Shown here: one piece after another, positions 33,169 to 43,616 of the stretch
Position numbering within the stretch: position 1 is the stretch's first letter
How the letters are laid out: each line of letters opens with the position of its first letter
From: Omphalotus guepiniiformis
Taxonomy: Eukaryota > Basidiomycota > Agaricomycetes > Agaricales > Omphalotaceae
NCBI GenBank assembly: GCA_028554645.1
Contig: JAQOOI010000079.1
Coordinates: forward strand, 2,170,001-2,234,000
Direction of reading: 5' to 3'
Length of the DNA stretch: 64,000 bases
Made by a program: the position numbers and the translations under genes
The notes under the pieces: model-generated
Told to the model about the DNA's origin: nothing
Database searches by the model: none
What the model saw: the letters and a program-made list of their open reading frames with translations, nothing else

Positions 33169-35632
33169 CCTTCAGATTTGTGTATATTTTCATTGCCTGT
33201 ACACATGCTAAATCGTTCGTATCGTTACCTCCGTCCGCCTCCGTCCCCACTTAAAAAACTCGACCCTTTCATCTACTCTTATTAGGAGAAATCCACTAAC
33301 TTAAACAGAGTTTGAGGTATCTGGAGTTCCCAGTTCCGATCAGGAGTGAATTCCGCGACAGCACCCAAGAGCCTGGCGTGTGGAAAAGAACATACCAGAT
33401 ATACTAGGGCCTGAAATGATAAAGATCTTAGGATTCGCTTTTTCTTTCGGGCCTTCTGGGCTGGGTATCAGATACTAAATAGTGGCGATGCGATTGGATA
33501 CCGGTAACTTTGTAAAAGTGTAACATAGAAGAGAAGAAAACTTCAAGTTGGATGCGGATTGACGAGTTTCTGAGGCGGGGTTAGATGATATGAACCCTGG
33601 GAATTGGACTTGCTATACCATAGCCCAGGACACTGGGTTTCAGCTAAGGAATAGTAAAAATCAATTGCCTTATGCCAAAGGCAACAATACGAATACGAAT
33701 AAATGCGCTCCACCGCGCGCAAACTCGATATAGGAACCCTCGAGCTGTCCACGTTCTTGTCAACATCCGAGCAGTTATTATAGATATCGAGTCAGATCAT
33801 CGCTGAATTGCGCTAGCCCCTGTCCCGACGATACAGCGGCGGAAGGAAAAGGGATATCGATACCTGTTGCTCAAGTTGCCAGCGACCTAGTTACGGACAC
33901 CATGTCACAGCTGTGCAAACGTCAATTCAGATCTTTGGGGCCATGCCTCGAGATCACACATGATTTTCTCAATGCGAGTCATCGAGACACACGATCCATT
34001 CAACGCGCGGTGGATGGACCACTACCCCCCTGTTAAACGAGGGTGTATATGTCTGAATAGACCCACGTAAGAAGATAGTAGCTCAAGGAACAAAGTACTT
34101 ACTCATCAGCCCTTTCGTGTTACACCTGACACGTCGCAGAACGAATGTGCACAATACCATTTGAGTTGAATTGATAGCCCATACGTTAGATGGAGAAACT
34201 CTGTGTATTAGGTAGGTCATCATACCTTTGTCGTTGCTCCTGTGACCCGACAGTCCAGACTACATGGAATGGCGCTAGAGTACATAGGCGCCAGAACTTC
34301 CGAGCACAGGATAAAGACTGACGCTGGACACAGGGTGATCTCCATGAGCACGAAGCAAGATCGCCACTAGACCAAGAAGAGAAGTTTGACATTGGGTGAA
34401 GCTGATAGACTGTCAGAGCTGTGTTCACTGCGTGTCGAGCTCAGCATCAGCTGAAACCGAGTGGCAAAAGAGCTTAGTCCCGACAGTATCAATAGAAGGA
34501 ATATATTGACCTCGAACAGCATGAGTAATCACGAGTTCGTAATGGGTCGTTTTGGCCTGGTCCGAGTCCGAGTCCGTCAGTCAAGCAATGAGACCAGCCA
34601 TTGGAGGCAAGTCTACTGTGCCCACCACCTTGGTATTAAAGTGTCCGAGTCGAATCGATTAGCCTTGTTTAGTATGGGCGAGCACCGCTCCAGTTCGCAG
34701 GAAGAAGGTTTGGACGTTTCAACGCCTATAAAAAAGTACAAGAACAACGCCTGCCTTGTTTTCACTATCAACATCGCTTTTCAGTATATCCTTATTCAGC
34801 AAAGTGAGCTTCTCTACCTTTGGCGCGTCAGAACGAATGATGATCGATGAACTGTGCCTTCGTCTTCGCTGCGGTGGCGAGCGAGCCAGGCGTCAAATAC
34901 TATGGTGAGCCTCGGGCCTCGGAGAGCTCGAATGACTAAGTTAATTGACAGCGGAAGAGACCATCGTCCTTGTAGCTTGAATTATGAGAAAGAGGGTTCA
35001 AACCAGCCGTGCATATGATTTGAGAAAGAAATCTAGACGGAAAATAAGACGCTGAGCTCGTTGTGGAAAAGGCCGGAAAGTGCCGGAAAATTGAATACTT
35101 CCACCACACGCTTTAAATTGATCCACACGAAGATGTGCAGAATGTTATGACATTCAAGCAGAGACCTGTGTCCGAGTAGAGCTATGAGCTGTATAGCCCA
35201 TCGAGGTGTACCAGACCTCTGAAAGCAAGTTTTTTCAGAGGAAATGTTCCCCCAAGTGGTTTAATTCGGGATTACATACAGCTTGAGCTGGAAGCGCCGA
35301 GCTGCGATGGTTTCTCAGCACCTGACAGTGAGATAGTGCTGATGTAAACCGACCCGTACGGTTGTATATTGTGGCAATCTACTTAGCCTCTAACCTGGTT
35401 CAACCCCATAACGTTACGAGTGTTATTAGGATGGATGTCGGTATGTCAGGGAAGTAAGCCAAATATGGTAATAGAAGGCGCTCGGCATAGCCTTCAAGTA
35501 TATCCATGGCCGTCTATTTTTCTCGAAATCACGACTGATAGACAGGAAAGAGCTGTAAAAATGAGTCACAATAAGCCATTTTCACGCACCAAGACTCGAT
35601 GTGTAGATGGTCACAACGTGGGTTGTCACTAC
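33169..35632. other. Gene-poor stretch
   Basis: 2.5 kb without any gene I can support. No tandem repeat, tRNA or transposon motif was recognised. Confidence 0.4.
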
Positions 35633-35640
35633 TATATAAG
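35633..35640 (+). promoter_or_regulatory. TATA box of DUF6699 gene 3
   Basis: TATATAAG, 176 bases upstream of the start codon at 35816, followed by a pyrimidine-rich leader. Confidence 0.55.
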
Positions 35641-35815
35641 AACGCACTCTTCAACACCTACTGGCCACACATTTCCTTTGCCACCGTTTCCGCCACACTC
35701 AGAGCACTCTCAGTCTCTTGACCTCTCCCTTCACTCCGAGTCCGCACCACCCACTGTGAGCCATGTTCCTCTCCTCAAAACATCGTTAACTGAAGCTTGA
35801 TGCTAGAAACCTATC

Positions 35816-36463
35816 ATGTCATCGCCACCTAAGTCTGTACGATGGGCAGAGCAAAACGAGGTCTACGAGCACCATTCATCACCAGACTCGACTAGCTCAA
35901 CGCTCTCCTCGTCACCTGGCCCAGCTACACCGCTATCGTTCGGGAGCTTAGAACCTGATCCGAGTCCTCTCAAACTTCGCCAGGACCTCCAGGTGCACCA
36001 GGTGCTCCAATTCAAACGACAGTTGGACTTTCAGTTCGACGTATCCATAGATCCATCCAACATACCCTCTTCCACATCCCTGTCACCCGAAATCCTTAAA
36101 GAGCCCGCGACCGAGCCATCTTTAAAGTGTCTCAGGATCGCTCACAGACATCTACCTTGGGAGCTCAAGGTCACACCCTCGGACAAGACATCCTCAGACG
36201 CTCACGTTACTGTCTCCGATGTACTTGGTGCGCTATATGCTGCTCTTCACAAACCTGCAACGGATGAAGAGTGCAAGCAGTCAGGATCGGAGGATGTGGA
36301 CAAGGCTTTCGAGAAACGATGCCGAAAGCTCATGGAACACAGCGTCAGAGATGCAGAACTCGAGCGGCAGAAGGGAAGGAGACGAGTTGACTTTCTGCAT
36401 TCTAAGCTCATGTTCAGCGGCTTCACTGTTGAGAACGGGAAGCTGAGGCTGCATGTCCACTGA
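35816..36463 (+). CDS. DUF6699-type protein 3
   Basis: Single exon, 215 residues. It starts MSSPPKSVRWAE, with the RVxF-like KSVRW at 6-10, then a Ser/Pro-rich linker with SSPGPATPLSF. The DUF6699 core includes LDFQFDVSIDPSNIP, PATEPSLKCLRI, LPWELKVTPS, VTVSDVLGALYAALHKPAT, VDKAFEKRCRKL and RRRVDFLHSKLMFSGF. The protein ends soon after the core. The function is unknown. The TATA box at 35633 and the intronless, well-formed frame make it a confident gene. Confidence 0.85.
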   Translation: MSSPPKSVRWAEQNEVYEHHSSPDSTSSTLSSSPGPATPLSFGSLEPDPSPLKLRQDLQVHQVLQFKRQLDFQFDVSIDPSNIPSSTSLSPEILKEPATEPSLKCLRIAHRHLPWELKVTPSDKTSSDAHVTVSDVLGALYAALHKPATDEECKQSGSEDVDKAFEKRCRKLMEHSVRDAELERQKGRRRVDFLHSKLMFSGFTVENGKLRLHVH

Positions 36464-37159
36464 AGAAACCACCATGATGAACCACTGTCGCTCCTTTTTT
36501 TATCATCTTTTAATATAACTCTCCGCTGTAGAAACATAAAGTGTATTGGATTATGCTGACTGCTGACTATCATGATCAGCTCTCATGTATCTTATATTGT
36601 ACATAGTTTAACGTACCGTAGTTCAATGTCTAGTAGGTAACAAGGATCAACATGGTACATTGGCACCTCAACAGAGCATGATCCGACCACGCTGTTACTA
36701 GAAGCCTTGGACCCTGTTTGAGGTACAGTTGAGTATGTTTCCGCAAGGAATTAAACACAAAATAGGGCGCATATATCAATCAGTGACACAGAAATCATCT
36801 TCGCATGATTACGAAATAAGGAGACAAACCGCCGGGTAGACGCACCTGAGCTGTATTCAAAACGGAAGGACGATCCCCGGCGCGAGGAGACTTTTGCTTA
36901 TACCAAGATCATATAGTAGTCACGCAAGAGAACGTAAAAGGCTTCGAGTTGGACATTCCGTTGGTCGCTGAAGTGCTCTCCCGTAGTTGATCTTCTAGAA
37001 TCTATAAGCCTGAGGACAACTCCGGACGTGAAGCTCACCATCATCAGAACGGGGGCTACTATATGTATAGCGTGCTGATCGACATTGACAATGATTGCCT
37101 GAGTTTCCTCTTCCCACCGGAAACTTACTTCACTTCAACTTCAAGGAGCGCCCTTCGGG
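36464..37159. other. Intergenic
   Basis: 3' flank of DUF6699 gene 3. No gene or repeat was recognised. Confidence 0.4.
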
Positions 37160-37282
37160 ATTATCTTGATACCGCGTCCAACTCGGAGAGCAAAACGTAG
37201 ATTATCTTGATACCGCGTCCAACTCGGAGAGCAAAACGTAGATTATCTTGATACCGCGTCCAACTCGGAGAGCAAAACGTAA
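37160..37282 (+). repeat. 41 bp unit, three perfect tandem copies
   Basis: Units begin ATTATCTTGATACC and end AGCAAAACGTA(G), at 37160, 37201 and 37242, with no mismatch between copies. They lie in otherwise unique intergenic DNA. Perfect identity suggests recent expansion. Confidence 0.97.
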
Positions 37283-38419
37283 CGATAAGTTACAACTTCA
37301 ATTGAGGTTCGGCGGATCTGCTGACACAATGTATTCATTGAAACTGGAACACTGACGAGAATGTGTACGGGATCCAGAGCGCCCTCCCATCGATTATTAA
37401 TTCAGGTTTGTGGGTCCTGGGATGATCATACTAAAGGATTTTCTTGGACAGATAGCAGAAACAAGAAAAAAAAGGCTCATATTGACTGACGCGCACCGGT
37501 AAATCCTATCCCATCCTATCCAGGCACTAGTACTTGTGATTTGTGGGTGACACAAAGACGTATGCATTCTTGGCCTCTTCACACTTCACACTTCAAAGCT
37601 TCAACTTTTCAACCCCTCCCTATCTCCCTCGAACCTCGTTGGAACTTCGCATTGAATTAGTTGGGACTTAGGGGTCACGAATTCGAATATGATGGGGCGG
37701 CCTTAGAACAAATCGCATGGATCCCGGGTCGTTCCGCTTTTCATGGACGAAACAGAAAGCAGAGAAAAAGGAATCAACGATTCTGTTGGGACTGAGAACT
37801 GAATATCAATGACGAGACGAGCGCCAGAAGACCAACCAACCAATCGTTCGACGATCAGGTGAAAATTTATCAGCACGGCATCCACCGAGCATTTAAAATT
37901 CCGCTGAGCGCCAGGCGCCTTCTAAAGTTGTATATGTAAGTACAAACGGTCCGACTGTCCGACCTCTGCGTAGGCGTTAAAGATCCTCCTTATGGCCAAT
38001 TATATCCTCTCCATTCCTATCAAACCTTTTCTTAGGAAGTTCAATAATCCTCAATGAACATAGCATAAATCAACATCTTTTAACAGCAAAATCTCTATGT
38101 ACCGTTACTGGTTACGGTACAAAGAAGACTTGAAGTGGGCCAGCGCTGGCGCGTGGCGGATACGAGTGCAGGTTGGACCGGCTGATTCTCAGTATTAGTC
38201 ATAAGTCTGATAGTAATCAATCGTAAAGAATCCTTTTCGTGGAGGGCACAACTGATCGCCCTCCTGGAAAAGGACTGTGTTGATTTATTTTGATTCACGC
38301 AACTTTCAGGAAGTTTGTGCACCAACTTTTTGAATATATATATCATCTCCTGTATTTGAATTGAATTGTAACTATCAATGTCCAGTCTTCCCTCTTTTCT
38401 TCAAGGGGATTACTCACGG
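37283..38419. other. Intergenic
   Basis: No gene or RNA supported. Composition is ordinary until the AT-rich block begins at about 38.42 kb. Confidence 0.4.
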
Positions 38420-39540
38420 CAATAGGAATAGTTAAATCTATTCTAACAGGATAAGGAGCATGACAACAGGCTTCAAATTACAACAAGCAAGAGCATTGAG
38501 GGTCAATAATAGAGATGATTTGCAAAAAAGTTGTTTTAATATATAAGTAAAAAAACTCAATATATTGAATAAAAACTCAAAAGAGAAAAGTGGTATAAGA
38601 TAGAGCGTGATATTGGAATAATCTAATACATCTTGCAGAATTTGCTTAATTGGTGTAAAGAATACACTATTATAAACTATTGGAAGTCTTTCTGATACAA
38701 AATCTGGAAAAATATATATTGAGCAACTCAACTATCTTGATAGCATTACTGTCAATATAGAGTACAGATAAACAAGTAGAATCCATCAAAGGCTGTATAG
38801 TTTTAAAGAATTTGAGCACTGGAAGGGAAATCTTGAAAAACAACAGGGCTATGGGAAAGGACATGGGTTCACAAGTGTGATCTAAACTCATACAAGGCAC
38901 CAATGCCCAGGTATTCATATAACTAGTAGTGTCACAAGTAGTGTCTATAACTGCAGAGAAAATAATGAGTAAAAAACATTATGAAATTAGAAAGCACATA
39001 CAATGGTTGTTTAGTATGAACTTCTCATCAAGCAGAAAGAGTGAATGAACTTGAAAAAGAATTGAATTGGAGTAAACAATGATGTAAATAACCACATTCT
39101 TGGATTCTCAACCTGGCCAACAGTGAATGCCACATGAGGTGTAAGAGAAAGCCTTGGAAGAAACAAAATGTCTGATTGGATCAAATACATCAAAGGAACG
39201 TAATGATAAAATGAGATGAAGGCATATAGAAAAAATAAAGCTTGAATGTCAAATGAGTGATAGGGATGACTGAAAAGTAAAATATATATACATATGAAAT
39301 TTAGACAGTTTCAGACGAAAGATTCCAGAAAACGGAACGCAGACGCAAATATTCCAGAAAGCGGATGCAAAGTTTCCAGAAAGCGGATACGAAAATTCCA
39401 GAAAGCGGATGCCACGACGAAAAACACATAAAAGGAAATCCGCAGACGATTATGACAGAATAAATAGACGTAAAAGCAATTTCATTGGTTGCTGGTAAGC
39501 AAAATGAATAAGCAGTTACCAAATTAGGGTATGCTGTGCT
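38420..39540. other. AT-rich island of foreign composition
   Basis: About 1.1 kb is strikingly richer in A and T than its flanks, with A-runs on the plus strand. The minus strand has several 60-97 codon open pieces of hydrophobic composition, none matching a family I know. At the right end four imperfect TTCCAGAAAGCGGATGC-like units (period about 22-26) lie at 39322-39415. It may be a decayed mobile element; I saw no terminal repeats or transposase motif. Confidence 0.5.
39322..39415 (+). repeat. Four imperfect TTCCAGAAA-type tandem units
   Basis: Units of about 22-26 bases, each starting ATTCCAGAAA or TTTCCAGAAA and followed by GCGGATGC or GCGGATAC variants. They sit at the right end of the AT-rich island. 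Confidence 0.8.
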
Positions 39541-40160
39541 GGTTTTCAGCGACGAAAACTCCTTCGGTCACTTCGTTCCCTGCACTCGTAATAATCTGGG
39601 TACCCCGGCAGCTTCATCGGTACTTCAAATCATCTGAGTAAGTACAGTAATTCTGCGCGAAGAGCGCAGAATCCGAGATTTGAACTCTGAAGCGCTTCTT
39701 AGACTGCGTCGTTATGACCGCTTGTACCGTGTTTCTATGGACCGTAAAATTGACAATGAATCAATCATATCATACGTGTATGTGTTTTTCCTTTTTTTCC
39801 TTGTTCGGTACCCTATCCGAGTATTGAGTATTGAGTCGTAATACTTACTTGTACTTGTAGCAGCCTGAGAGAAGTAGTATTTCTTCCGAGTCTGTTCCTC
39901 TCAGGAAGGAAGAAATTCTATTTCTGCTGTCTGTCTATCATTAATCGCAGGACGCCCAGGCCGTGATCTATACTAAGGGCCGCCAAACTTACAGCGTTGA
40001 CCTACCATATACGCAAAACGCAATAGCGCTATCATCAACCTTCTGAAGATACATAGACGCTTAGGGTGGACGCCTCTTATAATCTCAACGAAATGCCACT
40101 GCTCCTGGCCCCCGCAATCATAGGTCTCTCCCATATCCTCACTGCTGGGATCGCCGCCAA

Positions 40161-40727
40161 ATGGCTTACTACTACTACCAACAACCAGGAGTCCCAGTCG
40201 GACCAGTATGCATGAGTCCCTACCTCACATACGGCAGTCTGAGTACATCCCACAAATTCGACGTCTCACAATATCCCTTCAAAACCGTTCACCTACGTGA
40301 TGTTATCCTAATGCAACCAGCTACTACCCCTCCACTTCCTTACTTGATCCTGAAAACGCCTTATCTTCCTTGGCGTATAATGATCATACCTCAGACAAAT
40401 CGATATCGCACTCAGGCTCCTTATTATACCGCATATGTCACCGTAGCTGATGTCTTCCTCGGGATCTACACTTCACTCCGCCAGCGTGTTCTCCCGGCTG
40501 AATATGGACTCCATGCCAGTACACACTGGTGGAGTATTAACCAAGCATTCGAACGTCGATGTAGACGTAGTGGGGACCCAACAAACGAAGCTATAGAAAG
40601 ATCAAAAGGATTAAGAAGAGTTGATTTTTTGGGAAGGGCAAAGATCTTTTATGGGTTATCGGTTAGTTCGCATGGACCGCAGGTTTGGAATGTTACTTTG
40701 TCTTCGGGGAATCAAAGTTGGGTATGA
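40161..40727 (+). CDS. DUF6699-type protein 4 (short N-terminus)
   Basis: Single exon, 188 residues, almost entirely DUF6699: FDVSQYPFKTVHLRDVI, PATTPPLPYLIL, LPWRIMIIPQ, VTVADVFLGIYTSLRQRVLP, INQAFERRCRR and GLRRVDFLGRAKIFYGL. It lacks the long disordered N-terminus and the RVxF-like motif. An upstream ATG at 40093 opens a different frame that overlaps this start. Joining it by an intron (donor after 40123, acceptor CCAG near 40187) would give an alternative N-terminus MPLLLAPAIIG. If not spliced, it is an overlapping upstream frame that could lower translation. The function is unknown. Confidence 0.8.
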   Translation: MAYYYYQQPGVPVGPVCMSPYLTYGSLSTSHKFDVSQYPFKTVHLRDVILMQPATTPPLPYLILKTPYLPWRIMIIPQTNRYRTQAPYYTAYVTVADVFLGIYTSLRQRVLPAEYGLHASTHWWSINQAFERRCRRSGDPTNEAIERSKGLRRVDFLGRAKIFYGLSVSSHGPQVWNVTLSSGNQSWV

Positions 40728-42580
40728 AAGGCAGTTATCCCTCTTTGAATTGTCTCGTTTCAACTTGGTGCTCACTTGAGTTTTTTTGTTTTGAAGGGTT
40801 CTTCCGACGACGAGGGCTTTGCTTGGCATCCAAGTTACATCTAAATCGCCCTCAGCGAGCTCATCGCTGCAGATTCGGAGGTCGTCGTCGTCGTCACGGT
40901 TTTGGCCTGGTAAGGGTATATTCTGGCACGTACTATTACTATGTTGTGTTGGGAGTATACTCTTGAAGCGACTCGGACTACAGGAGCAATGAGCGTACCT
41001 ATATTCAGGCCAAAGTATATCAGTTTATCATTTCGTAGGTTTACGACGTCGACGTATGTGGCAGAAGATTCTCAATATGTATATATGTACGACTTTCCCG
41101 GAGAGTCCACCAAATTCAAGTCTTTCATATTTTAGCCAGCCGCTACCAAGGTCCAAGCCCATATATGAAACGATAACCTCATGCTCTCGTACATTGTCGT
41201 CCACCCCTGCACTCTCGGGGCCGACGCACGGTCTCTACGATGCCCCTTCTGTCCCTGCCACTGTCAAATGCGAGACTCGAAAGAGACCAACTTGAAATTC
41301 AACTCTCGCAATCTGTAATAATAATAAAAACCGCTCTTACATATTTACCCTCTCGCAGCGGCTACCTAGCCTACGCCAGGGAAGACAACTGGAAGACAAT
41401 GTCAATTGCGAGGGCAGTCGTAAGTACTCTGTCGTACTTTACGCTTAACTTTTAAAGTTACAGTTACAGTTCAGGTTATAATACTTACATCGGCACCGCC
41501 GGCAAGGTAAGCCAAGGGCAAGTTGTCGCCGTCTCACGTGATCGATGTCATGACGACCAGGGCCGAGTCCTGTGTCGACGTCGGAAGGTCTGAATGTTCA
41601 ACCCAACCCAACACCAACAGTGACACAGAGTACGAGAGGACTATTTTTTCAACTGCGTTCAAGCGTATCTTCAAATGGTTAATGGGTGCTGCGGTACATC
41701 GGTATGTATCTGTTTCGTGTCTCTGAGACAGATAGATGAGATAGATGTGAAGGGCGAGAATCGAGATGACAGCTGGTAAGCAAGCAACCTGTTATGATTA
41801 ACAGATAGTCACTAGTCACTACTGATTCTTTCGTATTCTTCAATACTTTACTTTGAATGGGTGTTGGTAGGCAGTGAAGACAGCAGCCCATTGATTCTGA
41901 TTCACCGCTGATTCACCGCATCGCATTCGGGCGGCGATCGTTAACGTTGAGATTTGGGCGCGAGTTACACAGCAAAGATCATCGATGGGGCCCTGTACAT
42001 TGTACATACATCCAGGGAGAGCGTCCGGGCTCAGAGAAGTGCGGTACTGGCGTTGGACTCGTTCGTTCGATCATACAGTATAGCAACGAAATCGAATTGT
42101 TCGTTTTTGCTATTGTCGGTTGGTTTGGCAGGTTTTGGGATGAAAGCACTGTAGGCTGAAAGTGTAGACGAGAGACCGGGGGGCCTGGACTTGGAAATAA
42201 CCTTGTCTTGAAGGGTTACGCGTTACGTGTGGGATAAAGTAGCTATGTATCTGTATCCTTGTATCTAAGTACGACTACTCTCAGTGCGTTATTGTCCCCT
42301 CGCGTCTCGACCCTCGGCCTTTGTATTACTATTTACGCGAGTTAAGAACACAGGATAAAGGAAGACAAATGGTCTCAGCAGCAAAAGGCTCAGTTGACTT
42401 GATGGGTCGCGACCGCTCATGTAGCCCAAATAGGATAAGTCACCTAGATGATGGCATCAACCCCTCGTTACTATACAAGAATCAACCCATAACCATAACA
42501 GACCATAACTTCCATGTGAGCCTCTCGGAGGCAGAGCGGTGACGCGGTCACCATTGATTTCTGAATTTATTGATGGAGTG
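40728..42580. other. Intergenic
   Basis: 1.85 kb with no supported gene. Only short overlapping frames on both strands. Confidence 0.4.
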
Positions 42581-42588
42581 TATAAAAC
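42581..42588 (+). promoter_or_regulatory. TATA box of DUF6699 gene 5
   Basis: TATAAAAC, 111 bases before the start codon at 42699, followed by a C/T-rich leader typical of fungal transcription start regions. Confidence 0.5.
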
Positions 42589-42698
42589 AAGGTCTTCGGG
42601 CGTCGTTACTCATTCCCTCACTTTCTCCCCCACTCATCCACCCACACCACCCACTACGACCTACTACGAAGTACTGCTAGTACTACAAACGACAAGTT

Positions 42699-43616
42699 AT
42701 GCCTGCAATGAAGCGCGTACGATTCTCAAATATCAATGCTATGTATTCACCTGTTCCATTGAGTCCTTCTTCGCCTCTCTTTGGGGCGTCATTCACATTC
42801 ACACCATCTGCTACGAATTCTTTACCCAATTCCGATTCTTCTTCTCGTTCGCAATCGAGTACAGGCTCGAAGAAGTCTCGGTATCACCACCACCACCACC
42901 ACCACGAAAGAACCTCGACCTCGACAGGCTCTACATCCAAACCCAAACCACTAACGACGACGACGACACGTTCACGAATGTTACCACGACCACAAACGAT
43001 ACATATCCCCCCTCAACCTATCCGAATTCACTTTCTACTCGCTTTTCAACCTTTCAAACAACCACCTATACCTTACGACCTATCAATCTCACCTTCAATC
43101 CTCGAACCTTACTTCCCTTCCAATATTCTTTCGGAATCAGCTACTGACCCACCCGTGGCGTCGTTGACGATAACTTGCCCTTACCTTAAATGGAATATCC
43201 CCATAACACCCTACACCCACACTACCGCCACTGGGAACCTCAGCGGTAGAAAGGCCCATGCATACGTCTCGGTATCAGACGTCCTACATGCTCTATATCG
43301 AGCTCTGAGACTCACTGTCCACCCGGTGGAATACGAGGCCCTACAAACGCAAGGTTCACCGGATGCGGTTAGGAATGTCAATGGGGCGTATTTTAAGAGG
43401 TGTGGAGCGATTGTAGATGAGAGAGCGAGGAAGGAAGAGGAAGGGAAGGGAGTGAAGAGGGTTGATTTTTTGATGGGGAGGAATAGGTTTCTTGGGCTTT
43501 CGAAGGGTTCGAAAGCGTCGACGACGACGAGAGGCCCGCCGGGAGGAGGAGGAGGGTTTATGAAGCATGATTTGAACTCGGGGGAGATGATTTGGGAACT
43601 TAATGTTTCGGAGTGA
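42699..43616 (+). CDS. DUF6699-type protein 5
   Basis: Single exon, 305 residues. It starts MPAMKRVRFSN, containing the RVxF-like KRVRF at 5-9 and then MYSP. A Ser/Thr-rich low-complexity stretch with a poly-His run follows. The domain shows PYDLSISPSILEPYF, ATDPPVASLTI, LKWNIPITPY, VSVSDVLHALYRALRLTVHP, VNGAYFKRC and GVKRVDFLMGRNRFLGL. It ends MIWELNVSE, a typical last strand. It is closest to the gene at 48136, which shares the start pattern, linker style and GVKRVDxLxG signature. The two are probably tandem duplicates now 4.5 kb apart. Confidence 0.88.
   Translation: MPAMKRVRFSNINAMYSPVPLSPSSPLFGASFTFTPSATNSLPNSDSSSRSQSSTGSKKSRYHHHHHHHERTSTSTGSTSKPKPLTTTTTRSRMLPRPQTIHIPPQPIRIHFLLAFQPFKQPPIPYDLSISPSILEPYFPSNILSESATDPPVASLTITCPYLKWNIPITPYTHTTATGNLSGRKAHAYVSVSDVLHALYRALRLTVHPVEYEALQTQGSPDAVRNVNGAYFKRCGAIVDERARKEEEGKGVKRVDFLMGRNRFLGLSKGSKASTTTRGPPGGGGGFMKHDLNSGEMIWELNVSE

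Noticed and set aside
42539..43147. Second open frame overlapping DUF6699 gene 5
   Set aside because: It is a shadow of the Ser/Thr/Pro-rich N-terminus; the DUF6699 frame explains the region.
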